Notes under the pieces: model-generated
The model's input: only the letters and a program-made list of their open reading frames with translations
Database searches by the model: none
Told to the model about the DNA's origin: nothing
Program-made: the position numbers and the translations under genes
Source: Tyzzerella sp.
Lineage (GTDB): Bacteria; Bacillota; Clostridia; Lachnospirales; Lachnospiraceae
Assembly (NCBI GenBank): GCA_017472665.1
Contig: JAFUOS010000007.1
Location: forward strand, 1 to 64,000
Direction: 5' to 3'
DNA: 64,000 bases
In this document: one piece after another, positions 6,347 to 16,057 of the stretch
Layout: every line of letters begins with the position of its first letter
Numbering within the stretch: position 1 is the stretch's first letter

Positions 6347-8962
6347 ATGAGTGACAAGATCGTTTTGATAGATGGACATAGTATTTTAAACCGTGCATTT
6401 TACGGAGTGCCGGATTTGACAAATTCAGAAGGACTTCATACAAATGCTATCTATGGATTTTTAAATATTATGTTCAAAATCTTAGAAGAAGAAAAACCAG
6501 AATATTTGACGGTTGCATTTGATGTACATGCGCCAACATTTCGCCATGAGATGTACGCAGATTATAAAGGTACCAGAAAACCGATGATGGAAGAACTTCG
6601 CCAGCAAGTACCTGTTATGAAAGAGGTCCTCAAAGCTATGGGCGTAAAAATCATCGAACAGGCAGGATTGGAGGCAGATGACCTTTTGGGAACGCTTTCA
6701 AAACGATGTGAAGCACAGGGAATGGATGTTTCTATTATCTCTGGAGACCGAGACTTATTACAACTTGCCACAGAGAAAGTGAAAATCCGTATTCCAAAGA
6801 CGAAACAGGGCAAAACGGAAATAGAAGATTATTATGCAGCGGATGTAAAAGCCCGTTATGAAGTGACGCCAAAAGAATTCATTGATTTAAAGGCTTTGAT
6901 GGGTGATACTTCTGATAATATTCCGGGAGTGCCAAGTGTTGGCGAAAAAACGGCCACAAAAATCATTACAGAATATGGTTCTATTGAAAATGCATTTGCC
7001 CATGTAGATGAAATCAAACCTCCGCGTGCAAGTAAGGCATTGCAGGAACACTATGATTTGGCACAGCTTAGTAAAGTGCTTGCAACGATACATGTAGATG
7101 CAGATTTTGCATACGATTTGGACCAGGCAAAATTAGGCGACTTATATACAGAAGAAGCCTATATTTTATTCCAAAGACTGCAATTTAAAAATTTATTGTC
7201 CCGTTTTGAAGTGTCTGCACCGGCAAATAAATTAGAAGATGCATTTAAAATAATTACGAAAAAATCAGAAGCAGAAAAGATTTTTAGCAATGCAAAATCA
7301 CAAAAAGTAGTAGGGGTTTCTTTTTATAAAGATACAAAAAATGTGTTGCCATTGTTTATCAACAATGTTGGACTGACAGGTGTTGGAGTTGCATTTGGAA
7401 CATCAGACATTTATGTTTTGAAGACAGAGGGTGACATGTCTATTGATTATCTTCTAAATCAGGTAGAAGAGCTTTCAAAATTGGTAGAAGTACTCTCTAT
7501 CTTTGGTGTGAAAGAAGCGATGGAATATATTCCAAATGTGAATCAGTCGGCGTGTTTTGATGCAATTGTAGCCGCCTATCTTTTAAATCCATTGAAAAAT
7601 GATTATGATTTCATGGATGTGGCAAGGGAACAATTGGATATTTTAATAGATGTGAAAGCAGAGGATTTACAAAAGAGCTTTTATGAGGCTTATGCTGCCT
7701 ATGCTTCTTATGAGCTTCTTACAAAGAAATTAGAAGAGACAGGCATGAAGAAGTTGTTTGACGAGATTGAGATGCCGCTTGTATTTACACTTTATGACAT
7801 GGAAAAGAATGGTGTAAAAGTAGAAGCAGAGGCTTTAAGAATCTATGGTGAACAACTTGGAAACAAAATCGTGGAAGTGGAAAAACAGATTTATGAGCTG
7901 ACTGGAGAAAACTTTAACATTAACTCTCCGAAACAACTTGGCGTGATTCTGTTCGAAAAAATGGGACTGCCTCATGGTAAGAAGACAAAGACAGGCTATT
8001 CAACTTCAGCTGATATTTTAGAAAAATTAGCACCAGAATACCCAGTAGTATCTGATATTTTGAAGTACAGACAGCTTACGAAATTAAAATCGACTTATGC
8101 CGATGGTTTGGCAAATTTTATACAGGAAGATGGTCGTATCCATGGTAAATTTAATCAGACGATTACGGCGACAGGACGTATCAGCAGTACAGAACCGAAC
8201 CTACAGAACATTCCAGTTCGTATGGAGTTGGGACGTCTGATTCGAAAAGTATTTATCCCTGAGGATGGATATGCATTTGTGGATGCCGACTATTCGCAGA
8301 TTGAACTTCGTATTTTGGCGCACTGTTCTGGCGATGAGCAGTTAATCAATGCTTACAAAGAAGCGCGGGATATTCACAGGATTACAGCTTCGCAAGTGTT
8401 TCATATTCCATTTGATGAAGTCACAGATTTACAACGTCGTAATGCCAAGGCTGTAAACTTTGGGATTGTGTATGGAATCAGTTCATTTGGTCTAAGTGAG
8501 GACCTAAGTATTACAAAAAAAGAAGCGGCGCAGTATATTGAAAATTATTTCAATACCTATCCGGGAATTAAGAAGTTTTTGGACGACGCGGTAGCCCATG
8601 CAAAAGAAAATGGATATGTGGAAACCTTATTTGGCCGAAGAAGACCAGTCCCAGAATTATCATCCAGCAACTTCATGCAACGTTCTTTTGGAGAACGTGT
8701 TGCTATGAATTCGCCGATTCAGGGAACTGCAGCGGATATTATGAAGATCGCGATGATTGGCGTAAATAAGCGTCTGAAGGAAAATCAGATGAAATCAAGA
8801 CTCGTGCTTCAAGTACACGATGAGCTTTTAATTGAAGCACATCAGGATGAAGTGGAGCAAGTGAAAGAAATTTTGAAATATGAGATGGAACATGCGACAT
8901 CTTTATTAGTTCCATTGGATGTAGATATGCATGTTGGTGAAAACTGGTACGAGGCAAAATAA
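6347..8962 (+). CDS. polA: DNA polymerase I
   Basis: PolA fills gaps and removes RNA primers during lagging-strand synthesis and repair. The 871-residue protein has an N-terminal 5'-3' flap nuclease (residues 1 to about 290, with LIDGHSILNRAFYG, EADDLLGTL and GDRDLLQL). The middle 3'-5' exonuclease-like domain (about 300-470) lacks the usual DxE and other catalytic acids, as in Bacillus-type enzymes without proofreading. The polymerase domain carries motif A DADYSQIELR (646-655), motif B RRNAKAVNFGIVYG (about 697-710) and motif C QVHDE (about 822). It overlaps coaE by one base (TAATG), so the two are translationally coupled. Confidence 0.97.
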   Translation: MSDKIVLIDGHSILNRAFYGVPDLTNSEGLHTNAIYGFLNIMFKILEEEKPEYLTVAFDVHAPTFRHEMYADYKGTRKPMMEELRQQVPVMKEVLKAMGVKIIEQAGLEADDLLGTLSKRCEAQGMDVSIISGDRDLLQLATEKVKIRIPKTKQGKTEIEDYYAADVKARYEVTPKEFIDLKALMGDTSDNIPGVPSVGEKTATKIITEYGSIENAFAHVDEIKPPRASKALQEHYDLAQLSKVLATIHVDADFAYDLDQAKLGDLYTEEAYILFQRLQFKNLLSRFEVSAPANKLEDAFKIITKKSEAEKIFSNAKSQKVVGVSFYKDTKNVLPLFINNVGLTGVGVAFGTSDIYVLKTEGDMSIDYLLNQVEELSKLVEVLSIFGVKEAMEYIPNVNQSACFDAIVAAYLLNPLKNDYDFMDVAREQLDILIDVKAEDLQKSFYEAYAAYASYELLTKKLEETGMKKLFDEIEMPLVFTLYDMEKNGVKVEAEALRIYGEQLGNKIVEVEKQIYELTGENFNINSPKQLGVILFEKMGLPHGKKTKTGYSTSADILEKLAPEYPVVSDILKYRQLTKLKSTYADGLANFIQEDGRIHGKFNQTITATGRISSTEPNLQNIPVRMELGRLIRKVFIPEDGYAFVDADYSQIELRILAHCSGDEQLINAYKEARDIHRITASQVFHIPFDEVTDLQRRNAKAVNFGIVYGISSFGLSEDLSITKKEAAQYIENYFNTYPGIKKFLDDAVAHAKENGYVETLFGRRRPVPELSSSNFMQRSFGERVAMNSPIQGTAADIMKIAMIGVNKRLKENQMKSRLVLQVHDELLIEAHQDEVEQVKEILKYEMEHATSLLVPLDVDMHVGENWYEAK

Positions 8963-9564
8963 TGAAAATTATTGGGATTACAGGAGGCGTCGGCTCTGGA
9001 AAGAGCCGGGTGCTTTCTTTTATGGAAGAGCGGTTCCAAGCGGTCATATGTCAAGCAGACCATGTGGCATGGGAATTGCAGGAACCGGGACAAGTATGTT
9101 ATAAAGAAATCGTGGCGCATTTTGGAACTTCGGTTTTAAATGAAGATATGACATTGAATCGAAAAACACTAGGGCAAATTGTGTTTCAAGATATAAATGA
9201 ATTATGGAAGCTGAATCAGATTATGCATCCAGTAGTGAAAAAAGAGATTAAAAATCGTATTCAGCAGGAAAAAGAAAAGGGCACGAAATTATTTGTTCTG
9301 GAAGCAGCATTATTAATTGAAGAAGATTATGGTGAAATTTGCGATGAATTGTGGTATATTTATACGAGTGAGCCGATTCGTCGCCTCAGATTAAAAGAAT
9401 CCAGACAGTATAACGACGAAAAAATCGATGCGATTATGGCCACTCAGCTTTCAGAAGAAGTGTTTCGAAAGGAATGCCAGCGGATCATTGATAACAGCGG
9501 TAACTTCGAAGAAACATGTGCACAACTTGAGGAAGCTGTGAAGGTAAGTACACGAAGTTGTTAG
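8962..9564 (+). CDS. coaE: Dephospho-CoA kinase
   Basis: CoaE catalyses the last step of coenzyme A synthesis, phosphorylating the 3'-hydroxyl of dephospho-CoA with ATP. The 200-residue product has the P-loop GGVGSGKS (residues 8-15), the QADHVAWELQEPG segment of the substrate site, IMHPVVKKEI and the lid-type RRLRLKES segment. Length and motifs are standard. The ATG overlaps the polA stop codon, a common polA-coaE pairing in Firmicutes. Confidence 0.95.
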   Translation: MKIIGITGGVGSGKSRVLSFMEERFQAVICQADHVAWELQEPGQVCYKEIVAHFGTSVLNEDMTLNRKTLGQIVFQDINELWKLNQIMHPVVKKEIKNRIQQEKEKGTKLFVLEAALLIEEDYGEICDELWYIYTSEPIRRLRLKESRQYNDEKIDAIMATQLSEEVFRKECQRIIDNSGNFEETCAQLEEAVKVSTRSC

Positions 9565-9597
9565 AACTAAAAAGATAGGACTTAGGAGAGAATTAAG

Positions 9598-10395
9598 ATG
9601 AGATTATGCAGTATAGCAAGCGGCAGCAGTGGAAATTGCATCTACGTAGGCAGCGAGCAAACCCATCTTTTAATAGACACAGGGATCAGCAAAAAAAGAA
9701 TTGATGAAAGTTTAGCTGAACTTGGTATCAAAGGGGAAGAATTAAACGGGATTCTGGTTACTCATGAACATGCGGACCATATTCAGGGATTAGGAGTATT
9801 CAGTCGAAAATATGGAGTTCCAATTTATGCAACAAAAGGAACAATTTCTGGAATCATGGAATACAAAGGTCTTGGAAAGATGCCGGAAGGGCTATACCAC
9901 GAGGTGTCGATTGATCAGAGTTTTTTAATAGGTGACTTGGAAGTGAATCCATTTGCTATTTCTCATGATGCCAATGAACCATCGGGATTCCGCATTGAAA
10001 ACAGTACAAAATCAGTTGCGATTGCGACCGATCTAGGAGTATATGATGACTATACAGTTGAAAATTTAAAGAATTTAGATGCAATTGTGCTGGAGGCTAA
10101 TCATGATGTACATATGTTGGAAGTGGGTCCGTACCCATATTATTTGAAACAACGTGTACTTGGAAATCGTGGACATTTATCAAATGAGTTGACAGGAAGG
10201 TTACTTTGTAATATCCTACATGATAACTTGAAATATATCATGCTTGGACATCTCAGTAAGGAAAATAATTACGAAGAACTTGCAAGAGAAACCGTAAAAC
10301 TAGAAGTGACAATGGGCAACACACCATTCAAAGGAGAAGATTTACCTTTGTTGGTTGCAAATAGAGATGTCATGTCAAAGATACTTGATGTCTAG
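9598..10395 (+). CDS. walJ: MBL-fold metallohydrolase, WalJ/YycJ-like
   Basis: This is a metallo-beta-lactamase-fold phosphodiesterase of the YycJ/WalJ type, implicated in Bacillus and streptococci in coordinating DNA replication or repair with cell-wall signalling. The start MRLCSIASGSSGNC is characteristic of the group. The metal site HxHxDH is HEHADH at residues 56-61; further ligands lie in ISHDANEPSG, ATDLG and the late LGHLSKENN. Here it is not next to walRK; it sits between coaE and an ACT-domain protein. Confidence 0.85.
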   Translation: MRLCSIASGSSGNCIYVGSEQTHLLIDTGISKKRIDESLAELGIKGEELNGILVTHEHADHIQGLGVFSRKYGVPIYATKGTISGIMEYKGLGKMPEGLYHEVSIDQSFLIGDLEVNPFAISHDANEPSGFRIENSTKSVAIATDLGVYDDYTVENLKNLDAIVLEANHDVHMLEVGPYPYYLKQRVLGNRGHLSNELTGRLLCNILHDNLKYIMLGHLSKENNYEELARETVKLEVTMGNTPFKGEDLPLLVANRDVMSKILDV

Positions 10396-10415
10396 CAAAT
10401 ATGGAGGAAAATAAG

Positions 10416-10688
10416 ATGAAAAAATGTATTATCACAGTAGTAGGAAAAGACACCGTAGGGATTATCGCAAAAGTATGTACATATCTTGCTGAAAATCAGA
10501 TTAACATTTTAGATATTTCGCAGACAATTGTACAGGGTTATTTTAACATGATGATGATTACAGACATAGGTCAGGCAACAAAAGAACTCGGAGAAGTGTC
10601 GAAAGAGTTGGAAACTATTGGTGAAGAAATTGGCGTTACGATTCGCTGTCAAAGAGCTGAAATTTTTGAAAAAATGCACAGACTTTAA
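10416..10688 (+). CDS. ACT domain protein (UPF0237)
   Basis: A single ACT domain of 90 residues, beginning MKKCIITVVGKDTVGIIAKV; ACT domains usually bind amino acids or other small ligands. The start is the ATG at 10416, because GGAGG at 10403-10407 lies 8 bases before it; a longer in-frame start at 10401 has no site. The gene sits 23 bp before the UPF0210 gene. The two families are neighbours in many Firmicutes, so a shared, still unknown role with an ACT sensor partner is likely. Confidence 0.9.
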   Translation: MKKCIITVVGKDTVGIIAKVCTYLAENQINILDISQTIVQGYFNMMMITDIGQATKELGEVSKELETIGEEIGVTIRCQRAEIFEKMHRL

Positions 10689-10711
10689 TTTGAGGAAGCG
10701 AGGAAGATACG

Positions 10712-12076
10712 ATGATTAATATTTATGAGGTAACTGAGACAAATCAGATGATTGAACAGGAAAATCTCGATGTTCGTACCATTACATTGGGAATCAGTCT
10801 GATGGACTGCATTGATTCTGATTTGGAAAAACTAAATGATAAGATTTATAAGAAAATCACAACACTTGCGAAAGACCTAGTAAAAACAGGGCAAGATATA
10901 GAACAAGAATATGGAATTCCGATTGTAAATAAACGTATTTCAATCACACCAATTTCATTGATTGGTGCTGCAGCATGTAAGACATCAGAAGACTTTGTGA
11001 CGATTGCAAAGACTCTGGATGCAGCTGCCAAAGAAGTCGGAGTAAACTTTATTGGCGGATATTCAGCATTGGTTTCAAAAGGAATGACTCCGGCAGAAGA
11101 AGCATTGATTCGTTCTATTCCAGAAGCATTGGCAGTGACAGAAAGAGTATGTAGTTCTGTAAATGTTGGCTCTACTAAAACAGGGATTAATATGGATGCT
11201 GTGAAACTTTGCGGAGAAATCGTAAAAGCAACAGCAGAAGCAACAGCAGACAGAGATTCATTAGGATGTGCAAAACTTGTTATCTTCTGTAATGCACCAG
11301 ATGATAATCCATTTATGGCAGGAGCATTTTTAGGAGTGACAGAAGCAGATGCAGTGATTAATGTGGGTGTAAGTGGTCCGGGTGTTGTAAAACATGCGAT
11401 TGAACAAGTGAGAGGACAAGGTTTTGAACAACTTTGTGAAACCATTAAAAAGACAGCATTCAAGATTACACGTGTAGGCCAATTGGTTGCAGGAGAAGCG
11501 TCAAAACGTCTTGGTATTCCATTTGGAATTATTGATTTATCTTTGGCTCCAACTCCGGCGGTGGGAGACAGTATTGCGGAAATCTTAGAAGAGATTGGCT
11601 TGGAACGCGTTGGTGCGCCAGGCACAACAGCCGCACTTGCAATGCTCAATGATCAAGTGAAAAAAGGCGGTGTTATGGCATCTTCTTATGTAGGTGGGCT
11701 TAGCGGTGCATTTATTCCGGTAAGTGAAGACCAAGGTATGATTGATGCAGTTAACGCTGGTTCCCTTACATTGGAAAAACTAGAAGCTATGACTTGCGTT
11801 TGCTCTGTAGGACTTGACATGATTGCAATTCCAGGTAAGACAAAGGCATCCACGATTTCGGGTATCATTGCGGATGAGATGGCAATTGGTATGGTAAATC
11901 AAAAGACAACAGCAGTACGTCTGATTCCGGTAATCGGAAAAGATGTAGGAGAGATTGCTGAATTTGGTGGTTTATTAGGATATGCACCGATTATGCCAGT
12001 GAATGAGTTTGATTGTTCAGATTTTGTGAATCGAAAAGGACGTATTCCGGCACCGATTCATAGTTTTAAGAATTAA
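10712..12076 (+). CDS. UPF0210 / PFL-family protein (DUF711)
   Basis: This 454-residue protein belongs to the conserved UPF0210 (DUF711) family, whose fold resembles glycyl radical enzymes but whose function is not established. Typical segments are [48 protein letters not shown] and [17 protein letters not shown]. The length is normal for the family and the frame is intact. It is cotranscribed with the upstream ACT-domain gene and ends at a strong terminator shared with the convergent tmcAL. Confidence 0.9.
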   Translation: MINIYEVTETNQMIEQENLDVRTITLGISLMDCIDSDLEKLNDKIYKKITTLAKDLVKTGQDIEQEYGIPIVNKRISITPISLIGAAACKTSEDFVTIAKTLDAAAKEVGVNFIGGYSALVSKGMTPAEEALIRSIPEALAVTERVCSSVNVGSTKTGINMDAVKLCGEIVKATAEATADRDSLGCAKLVIFCNAPDDNPFMAGAFLGVTEADAVINVGVSGPGVVKHAIEQVRGQGFEQLCETIKKTAFKITRVGQLVAGEASKRLGIPFGIIDLSLAPTPAVGDSIAEILEEIGLERVGAPGTTAALAMLNDQVKKGGVMASSYVGGLSGAFIPVSEDQGMIDAVNAGSLTLEKLEAMTCVCSVGLDMIAIPGKTKASTISGIIADEMAIGMVNQKTTAVRLIPVIGKDVGEIAEFGGLLGYAPIMPVNEFDCSDFVNRKGRIPAPIHSFKN

Positions 12077-12098
12077 AAAGAACATGTATTAACATGAC

Positions 12099-12147
12099 AA
12101 AAAAGACTTTGGATGATTTTGAAATTTCATCATGCAAAGTCTTTTTT
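12099..12147. terminator. Bidirectional terminator between UPF0210 and tmcAL
   Basis: A perfect 13-bp stem (12099-12111 with 12135-12147) is A-rich on one arm and T-rich on the other, so it can terminate both convergent genes. An inner GATGA/TCATC pairing extends it. Confidence 0.88.
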
Positions 12148-12154
12148 GATGTTA

Positions 12155-13369
12155 TTATATTCGTATGATTTGCTGTTCGTATTCGTTCTTGAAAGATGTT
12201 TCAAATTTATCTGTAATGACAGATTCATACAAATCGGAAACTAGAATATCTTTGTTCAGCATTCTAGCTGCAGCCAAGGATAACTCTTTAGATGCAGTCA
12301 GTTTTGATAAAAGCGGAATGGAAGATTGCTTTTTAATTTGTGACAAAATCTCCATGCTGTCTTTTCGGAAGCCGAGGACACGGGCATACTCAATTTCTGT
12401 GTAGTCATCCTTTTTAATATCTAACAAAATATGAAGCAGTGCCCGGCTGATTCGGGAATAGGTCACTTCTTTGGTTTTTAATAACTCACAGAATTGTTCA
12501 AAATTCAAATACTGATTTAAATGATTTGCGATTCTATTTGCTAGTTCTTCAGAAACATCTGCATATTCCACTAACGAAGTTTTTGTTTCGCCAAGTAATT
12601 TGTATTTTAACAAAATAGAAAAATCATTTGCATAAACCGGATAACGTCTCTGGTAATTTTCTTGTAGTATAGAAATACTCGTATCTGGAATCTGATTTTC
12701 TAAATCAGAGTGGTCAAATGTTTTCCCGGCAATCTCTTTTCGAATCGCAGAAGCAGAACTATAGGTTTCCTGTAATTCTTCATCGTGATAATGAGAAGAG
12801 ATGCGCTGGATAGTATGTGGAGTAATTTTGCTGTTCAAACGATAAAGTGCTTTTAAATACTCAATTCCAAGAATGTTATTCGGCTCAGCTAAAACAGAAT
12901 CTACAATGTCTGAGCGCAGATAATCTTTCAGCGCTTTCTGCCTTGCAAGGGGAAATGCGTTTCCATGGCGAAGATATTGATTCAAATATTCTTTGTATTC
13001 TACAGGTTCATCCTGAATAATCTTGGCAAAATCCTGCAACACTTCAATATCACCACATTCACTTCCAAAACAAATACTATCGATACAACCCAGTTTATCC
13101 AAAAGCGACACAGTACCATATGCAAAGAATTCTGCGCTTCCAGTGGCGTAACAAACAGGCAGCTCGATTACAAGAGAAGCACCAGATCTTAAAGCAGCCT
13201 CCGCACGCAAATGTTTTGGCATAATAGCAGGAGTGCCGCGTTGTACAAAATTACCGCTCATTACAACAATGACGGCATCTGCATTTGTGATTTCCCGGGC
13301 TTTTTCAATATGATATTGATGTCCGTTATGGAATGGGTTATATTCTGCAATTAAGCCGACAATTCGCAT
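12155..13369 (-). CDS. tmcAL: tRNA(Met) cytidine acetate ligase
   Basis: TmcAL (formerly YlbM) acetylates the wobble cytidine of elongator tRNA-Met using acetate and ATP, forming ac4C. The N-terminus GLIAEYNPFHNGHQYHI holds the HxGH nucleotidyltransferase motif (HNGH), followed by VVMSGNFVQRG and SLVIELPVCYATGSAEFFA. All are hallmarks of the family, and 404 residues is its usual length. A GGAGG site precedes the start. Acetate is a product of the nearby pta-ackA pathway, but that link is only suggestive. Confidence 0.95.
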   Translation of the reverse strand: MRIVGLIAEYNPFHNGHQYHIEKAREITNADAVIVVMSGNFVQRGTPAIMPKHLRAEAALRSGASLVIELPVCYATGSAEFFAYGTVSLLDKLGCIDSICFGSECGDIEVLQDFAKIIQDEPVEYKEYLNQYLRHGNAFPLARQKALKDYLRSDIVDSVLAEPNNILGIEYLKALYRLNSKITPHTIQRISSHYHDEELQETYSSASAIRKEIAGKTFDHSDLENQIPDTSISILQENYQRRYPVYANDFSILLKYKLLGETKTSLVEYADVSEELANRIANHLNQYLNFEQFCELLKTKEVTYSRISRALLHILLDIKKDDYTEIEYARVLGFRKDSMEILSQIKKQSSIPLLSKLTASKELSLAAARMLNKDILVSDLYESVITDKFETSFKNEYEQQIIRI

Positions 13370-13435
13370 ATTTTTCCTCCTTATTTGCTGGATGTCTCAT
13401 CGCTCGCCATTAAAGGTGCTTTCCTAAGTGTTCCT

Positions 13436-13464
13436 ATTATACAACAGAAAAATACATAAGGCAA
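13436..13464 (-). promoter_or_regulatory. Promoter of tmcAL (minus strand)
   Basis: On the minus strand TTGCCT (13464-13459) is followed after 17 bp by TATAAT (13441-13436). It is divergent from the mgtE promoter. Confidence 0.65.
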
Positions 13465-13483
13465 AAATAAAATGTCGTTTTGT

Positions 13484-13513
13484 TTGACAAAAATATGGAT
13501 TAAGGGGTACACT
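13484..13513 (+). promoter_or_regulatory. Promoter of mgtE
   Basis: TTGACA (13484-13489), an 18-bp spacer and TACACT (13508-13513). The leader to the ATG is only about 40 nt, too short for an M-box magnesium riboswitch. Confidence 0.6.
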
Positions 13514-13561
13514 TAGAAAGGCAAATGCAATTTGTGTGATATCAGAAAGGGGGAAAACAGT

Positions 13562-14908
13562 ATGGAAAAAGAAAAGATTTTGGAAATGCTGGAAGAAAGA
13601 AGATTTAAAGAATTAAAAACGGAATTAGAGAATCTGCACCCCGTCGATATTGCTGAGTTATTAGAAGAATTTGAAGAAAAGCAGATGATTTTGATTTTCA
13701 GGCTTCTTGCGAAAGATGAAGCGGCGGAAACATTCACGGAAATGAACAGTGACATGAGAGAAACGCTTCTGAATGCGCTGACTGATTCTGAAATTGAGGA
13801 AGTCATGGCCGAAATGTATCTGGATGATACTGTCGATGTTTTAGAAGAAATGCCGGCAAACGTGGTGGAGAGACTCCTTCTGGCAACGGACGAAGAAACC
13901 CGTGCACAGATTAATGAACTGTTGAACTATCCAGATGACAGTGCCGGAAGCATCATGAACGTGGAATATATCGCGTTTCAAAAAGAGATGACAGTCGAAG
14001 AGGCGATTTTGAAGATTCGACAAGTCGGTATTAATCGAGAGACGATTTATACCTGTTATGTTACAGAAAAACGAAAACTGATTGGTGTAGTCAATGTAAA
14101 AGACCTGCTTACCACTGGGGATAATCATACAATCGAAGAAATCATGGAAACCAATATGATTTATGTGCATACCCATGATGACCAGGAAGAAGCTGCAACG
14201 CTGATTAATAAATACGGCTTGATTGCAATTCCGGTTGTGGATAATGATATGCGTATGGTCGGAATTGTTACCGTAGATGACGCTATGGAAGTCTTAGAAG
14301 AAGAGGCTACCGAAGATATGAGCATGATGGCAGGTATCGCGCCGAGCGAAGACTCTTATTTTGAGACAACTGTTTGGGAACATGCAAAGAGTCGTTTTCC
14401 ATGGTTGCTATTCCTGATGCTTTCAGCGACGCTCAGCGGTCTGGCTTTAGACCATTTTGATTATGTCGTAGCAGTGATGCCTATTTTAAATTCCTTCGTG
14501 CCGATGCTTACCGGAACGGGTGGAAACTGTGGTTCACAGAGTTCGACTTTGATTATCCGAGGTCTTGCCACGAATGAAATCGAGTTTAAAGACATTTTCC
14601 GGGTAATGTTTAAAGAAATAAGAGTTGCTCTGACTGTGAGTGTTATGCTTGCCATAGTAAATGGCATCCGAATCGTAATCATGTACAATCATATTTATGA
14701 TAATGCACTGATGATTGCAATCGTACTTGGCATTACGCTGATTTGTACAGTGCTGCTCTCTAAGACAATTGGATGTACCTTACCGCTTGTGGCGAAGAAA
14801 TGCGGACTGGATCCAGCTCTCATGGCAGCACCGCTCATTACCACATTAGTTGATACGGGAACAATTCTTCTTTACTTTACAATTGCTACGAAGATATTCA
14901 ATATATGA
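13562..14908 (+). CDS. mgtE: Magnesium transporter MgtE
   Basis: MgtE is a dimeric Mg2+ channel gated by its own cytoplasmic domains. The product has an acidic N-domain (about residues 1-130), two CBS domains (about 130-255) and five membrane segments at the C-terminus. The conserved pore sequence PMLTGTGGNCGSQSSTL begins the membrane part. The ATG at 13562 is preferred because AAAGGGGG (13546-13553) lies 8 bases upstream. No Mg2+ riboswitch is visible, so control is probably post-translational through the Mg2+-sensing domains. Confidence 0.95.
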   Translation: MEKEKILEMLEERRFKELKTELENLHPVDIAELLEEFEEKQMILIFRLLAKDEAAETFTEMNSDMRETLLNALTDSEIEEVMAEMYLDDTVDVLEEMPANVVERLLLATDEETRAQINELLNYPDDSAGSIMNVEYIAFQKEMTVEEAILKIRQVGINRETIYTCYVTEKRKLIGVVNVKDLLTTGDNHTIEEIMETNMIYVHTHDDQEEAATLINKYGLIAIPVVDNDMRMVGIVTVDDAMEVLEEEATEDMSMMAGIAPSEDSYFETTVWEHAKSRFPWLLFLMLSATLSGLALDHFDYVVAVMPILNSFVPMLTGTGGNCGSQSSTLIIRGLATNEIEFKDIFRVMFKEIRVALTVSVMLAIVNGIRIVIMYNHIYDNALMIAIVLGITLICTVLLSKTIGCTLPLVAKKCGLDPALMAAPLITTLVDTGTILLYFTIATKIFNI

Positions 14909-14958
14909 CAGTTCAGCCATGGTATAAGATTGTACGAAAAAAGAGACATAAAAGGCTC

Positions 14959-14987
14959 TTGTATACAAAATACGAATGAGCTATAAT
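14959..14987 (+). promoter_or_regulatory. Promoter of pta-ackA
   Basis: TTGTAT (14959-14964), 17-bp spacer, TATAAT (14982-14987), about 39 bp before the pta start. Confidence 0.72.
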
Positions 14988-15025
14988 ATAAAATAGTGAG
15001 AAAAAACGAAAGGGGTCATTAAGTC

Positions 15026-16027
15026 ATGGGATTTATTGATGTAATTAAAGAAAAAGCAAAACAAAATGTAAAAACAATTGTACTTCCAGAGACAGAAGAC
15101 AAGAGAACTTATGAAGCAGCAGAAGCAGTATTAAAAGAAGGAACTGCAAAACTGATTTTAGTAGGAAGCAAAGATGAGATTGAAAAGAACGGTGCCGGAT
15201 TTGATATTTCAGGTGCGACAATCGTTGACCCTGCAACAAACGAAAAGACGGAAGAATATATTGCAAAATTAGTAGAACTTAGATCTAAAAAAGGTATGAC
15301 AGAAGAACAGGCAAGAGAGTTACTTCTGACAAACTATTTATACTATGGTGTCATGATGGTAAAAATGGGCGATGCTGACGGTATGGTATCAGGTGCCTGC
15401 CACTCAACAGCTGACACATTAAGACCATGCTTACAAATCTTAAAAACAAAACCAGGTACAAAATTAGTATCCGCATTCTTCGTAATGGTAGTTCCAGATT
15501 GCGAAATGGGAGAAAATGGTACATTTATCTTTGGTGATTCCGGATTGGAACAAAATCCAGATCCGGAAAAATTGGCAAACATTGCAATTTCTTCAGCAGA
15601 GTCATTCAAGACATTAGTTGGTGCAGAGCCAAAAGTAGCTATGCTTTCACACTCAACAAAAGGTAGTGCAAAACACGCAGACGTTGACAAAGTTGTAGAA
15701 GCTACACGTATCGCAAAAGAATTAGCTCCAGAACTTATGTTAGACGGAGAATTACAATTAGATGCAGCTATCGTTCCTGAAATCGGTGAATCAAAAGCTC
15801 CAGGAAGCAAAGTCGCAGGACATGCTAACGTGCTTATTTTCCCAGACTTAGATGCAGGAAACATCGGATACAAATTAGTTCAAAGACTCGCAAAAGCAGA
15901 AGCTTACGGACCATTAACACAAGGTATCGCAAAACCAGTTAACGATTTGTCTCGTGGATGCAGCGCTGCAGATATCGAAGGTGTTATTGCAATTACAGCT
16001 GTACAAGCACAGGCAGAAGAAAATTAA
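15026..16027 (+). CDS. pta: Phosphate acetyltransferase
   Basis: Pta converts acetyl-CoA and phosphate to acetyl phosphate, the first step of ATP-yielding acetate formation. The 333-residue single-domain form is typical of Firmicutes. Recognisable segments include IVLPETEDKRTYEAA, MVSGACHSTADTLRP, FFVMVVPDCEMGE and LSHSTKGSAKH, and the C-terminal PVNDLSRGCSA. It is followed 30 bp later by ackA. Codon use looks biased as for a strongly expressed gene. Confidence 0.97.
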   Translation: MGFIDVIKEKAKQNVKTIVLPETEDKRTYEAAEAVLKEGTAKLILVGSKDEIEKNGAGFDISGATIVDPATNEKTEEYIAKLVELRSKKGMTEEQARELLLTNYLYYGVMMVKMGDADGMVSGACHSTADTLRPCLQILKTKPGTKLVSAFFVMVVPDCEMGENGTFIFGDSGLEQNPDPEKLANIAISSAESFKTLVGAEPKVAMLSHSTKGSAKHADVDKVVEATRIAKELAPELMLDGELQLDAAIVPEIGESKAPGSKVAGHANVLIFPDLDAGNIGYKLVQRLAKAEAYGPLTQGIAKPVNDLSRGCSAADIEGVIAITAVQAQAEEN

Positions 16028-16057
16028 TAGGAATGTAGCATAACGGAGGAAAGAAAA

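Noticed and set aside
10846-11649. Long minus-strand open frame (267 codons) opposite the UPF0210 gene
   Set aside because: It mirrors the codon structure of the strongly supported + strand gene, has no ribosome binding site and no recognisable family features.
13370-13561. Possible magnesium (M-box) riboswitch before mgtE
   Set aside because: The leader after the promoter is only about 40 nt and shows none of the conserved M-box helices.
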